Shown here one piece after another: positions 60,404 through 64,000 of a stretch of 64,000 bases of DNA. Every line of letters starts with the position of its first letter. Positions within the stretch are counted from its first letter, which is position 1. Under the pieces are notes generated by a model. The model did not search any database, was not told the origin of the DNA, and saw nothing but the letters and a program-made list of their open reading frames with translations. The stretch lies in assembly GCA_021846285.1 (NCBI GenBank), contig JAJZCB010000001.1, positions 53,460 to 117,459 on the forward strand. Reading direction: 5' to 3'. This DNA is from Bacillota bacterium (GTDB lineage Bacteria; Bacillota; Bacilli; Alicyclobacillales; SLC66). Made by a program: the position numbers and the translations under genes.

Positions 60404-62358
60404 TCATTACTGAAATAAAAATGCATAATTTTGGTCTATATAAGGGTGAGCATATTATTCTCCCTTCAACGAATCCCAGCTGTCCCATAACACTAATAGG
60501 TGGAATGAATGGCGGGGGTAAGACGAGTATCCTTGAAGGGGTTCTCTTAGCTCTATATGGGAAAAGGTCTCCACGTTTACCTAAAAAGGGTATTAGCTTT
60601 TCTGATTATCTTCGCCAATTAGTACATCACGGAGAAAATAACTGTTCTATTGAAGTTCAAATTGAAGTTCCAGATACGCATCATCCAATCTCGCTTCGTA
60701 TATTACGCTCTTGGTCGGCTGAAGGGCTACGTTCTTCTGCACACTTGGAGATATGGCAAGGGGAAAAGCAGGATCCGTATCTAGCTGAACATTGGGATTC
60801 TTTTATCGAGGACTTACTTCCTTCTGCTATTGCAGAACTGTTCTTTTTTGATGGTGAACAAATAAGCACGTTGGCAGAAACTGATAACACTCTTGAAACT
60901 CTAAGCAAAGCGATTCGCTCTTTGCTTGGAGTTGAAGTAATTGACCGATTAATAAGGGACTTATTCACGGTAATGAGTAGAAATAGACGAATGATTCAAG
61001 GTTCATTATCTAATTATGATGAGCAGTTAAATAGCCTTCTGGAGCAAAACGAACGACTTCTCCTAGAATTGGATGCACTTACTCAAGAAAGGGCAAGTTT
61101 AAATAATAAATTAATTCAAGAAAAGAGAAGGGTAATAGAACTTGATGACTTATTTTATGGATTAGGAGGAGATTTGGTAGAAACAAGGAAGTCCTCTGAG
61201 GCTCGTCAATTGGTGTTGGAGGAACAATTACAACAATGCAGAACGTCTATGGGAATTATCGCATCAGGTGCTTTGCCACTAGTTCTTGTAGGCAATATGT
61301 TAGAAAAATTACATCGGACCGTTGAAAATGATATGAATGTTGTTCGTGCGCGCATGACGTTGCCTGAAATAGAGAAGGTTATTAGAGATGTTAAAGACTC
61401 ATCTTCTGATGAACATGTAACAAAACGATTGTCACAACATTTAGGTAGGATACAGAAAATGGCAAGCAAATATACGAATTTAAGTTCTCCAACGATAGTA
61501 GAGGGGGTACTCAAGAGGCTCGTTGACAGTACATTAAAGGAAGAACGTACTGAGGCCCGAGAGGTTATAACGGCTTATAAGGATTTGATGGTTGAGAGAG
61601 ATCAACTCGAGAGAAATTTGCATCGCGAAGTGGATGAAGATGAAATTCAACAATTAATAAACAAACGAAATATTTGCTCGGAACAAGTATTTGCTCTAGA
61701 AAAGAGCATATTAACCGTGGACAATTCTATTGGTGAACTAAAAAATAAACTGGACAACTGTGACCGAGAAGTGACTAAGTTAGGAATGCAGATAGCGGGT
61801 CGAGATGAACGTGACCGAATTATTCAGTATGCAGCTAGAACCCGAGAAATATTGCGCTCCTTTCGTATTCAGGTGACTAAACAAAAAATTGCAGATTTAA
61901 CCAACAATATAACGCATTCGTTTCAGCTTCTTACTCACAAGACGACACTTGTGAGACAAGTTGATGTAGATGCGGATACCCTCAGCATTTCTTTAGTCGA
62001 TTTACATGGCGAGGACATTCCAAAGTCCAGCCTATCTAGTGGAGAGAGGCAAATGCTGGCTATATCCATATTGTGGTCTCTTGGACAAACATCTGGTCGA
62101 ATGCTACCCATTATCATCGATACCCCAATGGGACGACTAGATTCTGAACACCGTATTCGGTTTGTTAAAGAATATTTGCCTAAGGGGAGTCATCAAGTTA
62201 TTGTATTATCCACAGATACGGAGCTTGATCAAAATTACTTAAATGAGATTACAAATTTTGTAGGTCAACAATATTTTCTCAAATACAATAACGAAAATCG
62301 CTGTACTGTTGTCACAGAAGGATATTTCCAATCTGGTAGGGCGGTGACGAGAGGTTGA
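60400..62358 (+). CDS. dndD: Phosphorothioation protein DndD (SMC-like ATPase)
   Basis: The 652-aa protein has Walker A GGMNGGGKTSILEG (residue ~38), the family segment FFFDGEQIS near 150, coiled coils, the signature LSSGERQMLAIS and Walker B LPIIIDTPMGRLD near 570. It hydrolyses ATP, probably to nick or reshape DNA so that DndC can insert sulfur. ATG overlaps the dndC stop, and its own stop overlaps the dndE start, so DndC, D and E are made in coupled amounts. Confidence 0.95.
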   Translation: MIITEIKMHNFGLYKGEHIILPSTNPSCPITLIGGMNGGGKTSILEGVLLALYGKRSPRLPKKGISFSDYLRQLVHHGENNCSIEVQIEVPDTHHPISLRILRSWSAEGLRSSAHLEIWQGEKQDPYLAEHWDSFIEDLLPSAIAELFFFDGEQISTLAETDNTLETLSKAIRSLLGVEVIDRLIRDLFTVMSRNRRMIQGSLSNYDEQLNSLLEQNERLLLELDALTQERASLNNKLIQEKRRVIELDDLFYGLGGDLVETRKSSEARQLVLEEQLQQCRTSMGIIASGALPLVLVGNMLEKLHRTVENDMNVVRARMTLPEIEKVIRDVKDSSSDEHVTKRLSQHLGRIQKMASKYTNLSSPTIVEGVLKRLVDSTLKEERTEAREVITAYKDLMVERDQLERNLHREVDEDEIQQLINKRNICSEQVFALEKSILTVDNSIGELKNKLDNCDREVTKLGMQIAGRDERDRIIQYAARTREILRSFRIQVTKQKIADLTNNITHSFQLLTHKTTLVRQVDVDADTLSISLVDLHGEDIPKSSLSSGERQMLAISILWSLGQTSGRMLPIIIDTPMGRLDSEHRIRFVKEYLPKGSHQVIVLSTDTELDQNYLNEITNFVGQQYFLKYNNENRCTVVTEGYFQSGRAVTRG

Positions 62359-62735
62359 TTATAAAACAAATTCGTCTCTCCAATAAGGCAAAAGATCAGT
62401 TAATTAGGTTAAAGGCAAAAACCGGAATTCAACAATGGAACATACTATGTCGATGGGCATTATGTCTCTCTTTAAATGATAATACTGTCCCGACCAACGT
62501 TGAAAATCCACCGGATAGTAACGTGGAAATGACTTGGCAGGTCTTTGCTGGTGATTATGCTGATATTTATGAAGCTTTAATCATTCAACGATGTTTAAAT
62601 GACGGATTAACACTAGATCCCGTAACAATTAGTAAGCAGTTCAGGCTGCATCTTCATAGGGGAATTGGTTATCTAGCTGGCACCAATTTTATTAAGGACT
62701 CAGTTGATTTACTTGAATTAGCGCTAGGGAAATAG
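62355..62735 (+). CDS. dndE: Phosphorothioation protein DndE
   Basis: The 126-aa protein matches DndE (DUF1832). The beginning IRLSNKAKDQLIRLKAKTGI, the middle WQVFAGDYADIYEALII and LHRGIGYLAG are typical. DndE binds nicked double-stranded DNA and forms the DndCDE complex. TTG 62355 overlaps the dndD stop (TTGA) and follows GAGAGG. Size is normal. Confidence 0.93.
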   Translation: MIIKQIRLSNKAKDQLIRLKAKTGIQQWNILCRWALCLSLNDNTVPTNVENPPDSNVEMTWQVFAGDYADIYEALIIQRCLNDGLTLDPVTISKQFRLHLHRGIGYLAGTNFIKDSVDLLELALGK

Positions 62736-62752
62736 TAGAGGAGGGGGATTAG

Positions 62753-63886
62753 GTGTCCATTTATTTGGATTATAACGCTACTTCACCTATTTTGCCTGAG
62801 GTTTTAGAGGGTATGATAGATGTGTATCGAAATCACTACGGAAATTCCTCCAGCAGAACGCATACTTATGGTCAGGATGCGAAACGTTTAGTTGAAGAAG
62901 CGAGAAAGAGGGTTGCGTACGCTTTATCAATAGATCCTGCTGAAGTTACTTTTACAAGTGGTTCTACAGAAAGTAACAATTTAGCTATTCAAGGTTTAGT
63001 ACCATATGGAGTAGAGAGTGGCAAGAACCACATGGTCACTACAGTAATTGAGCATAGTTCTGTTTTGGAGCCTATGCACTTTCTCGAACAACTGGGGTTC
63101 AAGGTAGACTACGTTCCTGTAGATTTTTCTGGACGAGTGGATCTAGAGAGGCTGCTGTCATATGTGAACGATAAAACACTCCTCGTTTCAATTATGCATG
63201 GCAACAATGAGACTGGTGTAATTCAACCGGTTAAGGAGATTGGGGAGGCATTAGCAGAGAAGGGTGTATATTTTCACATCGATGCATCCCAGACGTTCGG
63301 AAAGTTGATCTTGGAGTTAAGGTCTGTAAAATACGATTTGTTAAGTTGTACTGCACATAAGATCTATGGTCCTCAAGGGGTTGGGGCACTAATTGCAAGA
63401 CAAAAACGGTATAGACGCCTACCAATTAAACCGTTATTGTTAGGTGGTGGGCAGGAAAAGGGCTTAAGACCAGGGACTGTACCGGTGGCGTTAGTTGCGG
63501 GATTCGGTATTGCCGTTGAAGCTTGTATACAACATCATGACTTGTGGAAGGGTAAATTTCTGAGTTTACGTAGACAAGTGATGGAGCAGCTCGACCTTGT
63601 GAATCATTTGGTCAATGGGGATCAAGAATTTTGCTTGGACAATTGTATTAATATAAGCTTCCCCGGGGTAGACTCTGAGGCTCTTATGATGGCTGTCAGG
63701 AACGATCTAGCACTATCAAATGGTTCTGCCTGTACATCGTATGAATATAGACCAAGTCATGTCCTCAAAGCGATGGGGTGTCCATCTGAATCTTCCATTC
63801 GAATTTCTTGGGGACCTTTCACTGAGGCAATAGATCTCACGCCTGCTTTAGCATTTGTCAGAGAATTTTCTGCCTATATAAGTTGA
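62753..63886 (+). CDS. dndA: Cysteine desulfurase (DndA/IscS-like)
   Basis: The 377-aa pyridoxal-phosphate enzyme draws sulfur from cysteine for DndC. It begins IYLDYNATSPILPEVLEGM. The PLP lysine is in SCTAHKIYGPQG, HGNNETGVIQP is a cofactor site, and the active cysteine lies in NGSACTSYEYRPSHVL. GTG 62753 follows GAGGAGGGGG. The gene is last in the operon (B-C-D-E-A); in Streptomyces dndA is transcribed divergently, so this co-directional order differs. Confidence 0.93.
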   Translation: MSIYLDYNATSPILPEVLEGMIDVYRNHYGNSSSRTHTYGQDAKRLVEEARKRVAYALSIDPAEVTFTSGSTESNNLAIQGLVPYGVESGKNHMVTTVIEHSSVLEPMHFLEQLGFKVDYVPVDFSGRVDLERLLSYVNDKTLLVSIMHGNNETGVIQPVKEIGEALAEKGVYFHIDASQTFGKLILELRSVKYDLLSCTAHKIYGPQGVGALIARQKRYRRLPIKPLLLGGGQEKGLRPGTVPVALVAGFGIAVEACIQHHDLWKGKFLSLRRQVMEQLDLVNHLVNGDQEFCLDNCINISFPGVDSEALMMAVRNDLALSNGSACTSYEYRPSHVLKAMGCPSESSIRISWGPFTEAIDLTPALAFVREFSAYIS

Positions 63887-63887
63887 C

Positions 63888-64000
63888 TTAGAGATCTTCC
63901 ACAATGTCACCCGACTCCATCCTGATGCAGAGCCGGTCAATGATCTTCGAGCGATCTTTCATGATCGACTCCATGAAGGCATGGACATTCTTTCGAATCT
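63888..64000 (-). CDS. 3' end of a leftward gene (partial)
   Basis: A leftward frame ends with TAA at 63888-63890 and extends beyond the window for at least 36 codons, with text RKNVHAFMESIMKDRSKIID ending VEDL. The composition is GC-richer than the dnd genes. Too short to identify. It converges with dndA with a 1-nt gap. Confidence 0.4.
   Translation of the reverse strand, partial: IRKNVHAFMESIMKDRSKIIDRLCIRMESGDIVEDL

Noticed and set aside
53158..63886. dndFGH, sspE or sspFGH restriction genes
   Set aside because: Looked for their expected positions and motifs beside dndBCDE; none of the reading frames fits.
1..64000. CRISPR arrays, rRNA and tRNA genes
   Set aside because: No regularly spaced repeats, no rRNA-like conserved stretches and no cloverleaf with CCA-type ends were noticed; a tRNAscan-type search could still find one.

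Overview
The window looks like accessory DNA of a Gram-positive (Bacillota) bacterium. Strong AGGAGG-type ribosome sites, frequent GTG/TTG starts, CcpA-type cre boxes and the transposon families all point that way. An acidophilic or soil Bacillales such as the Alicyclobacillaceae would fit, but that placement is inference. No rRNA, tRNA or CRISPR array was seen. Clamp, SSB, RadC, a coupling protein, recombinases, IS elements and many broken genes suggest a large plasmid or a mosaic of integrated elements.

Layout. (1) 1-2745: end of a mobile element, with two small leftward genes, an operator palindrome, an XRE-type regulator and a large serine recombinase. (2) 3140-18660: a complete phenol meta-cleavage cluster. 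It encodes a multicomponent diiron phenol hydroxylase (L, M, N, O), a Rieske ferredoxin, two reductases, catechol 2,3-dioxygenase with its ferredoxin, and the oxalocrotonate branch (C, I, H) followed by E, G, F to pyruvate and acetyl-CoA. The hydrolase gene dmpD survives only as a remnant. Three near-identical promoters (12-bp palindrome, weak -35, TACAAT, cre box) drive three transcription units. The likely regulator at the end joins a DmpR-type sensor region to a PucR-type helix-turn-helix and has no sigma-54 AAA+ domain. (3) 18.7-31 kb: IS630, several pseudogenes, a kinase-like protein, a VirD4/TraD-type coupling protein, a DarTG toxin-antitoxin pair and an Rpn-type nuclease. (4) 31.2-38.4 kb: a run of unrelated single genes (Nudix, HIT, GNAT split by an IS3 element, amidotransferase-like, quinone reductase, arylamine N-acetyltransferase, VOC), all rightward, several followed by a shared GGGTGCGAAAAT-like motif; it resembles a cassette array. 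(5) 39.5-51.1 kb: GC-rich plasmid or phage-type genes (zinc-finger primase-like, Gp3-like, SSB, Rad50-like ATPase, DnaN, RadC, MoxR/VWA), many preceded by GC-rich hairpins. (6) 51.2-53.05 kb: another Rpn-type gene and decayed remnants. (7) 53.1-63.9 kb: an AT-rich defence island with the phosphorothioation operon dndB-C-D-E-A. Just upstream is a separately promoted four-gene module: a PLD-helicase, a 57-aa protein, a second DndD-like ATPase and a 148-aa protein. The usual dndFGH restriction genes are absent, so this module is the best candidate for an undescribed or little-described partner system.

The catabolic genes would convert phenol to catechol, open the ring, and feed central metabolism, induced by the aromatic effector and repressed by preferred sugars through cre. 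The Dnd enzymes would mark DNA with sulfur, and the adjacent helicase/ATPase module could attack unmarked DNA; that coupling is inferred from position only.
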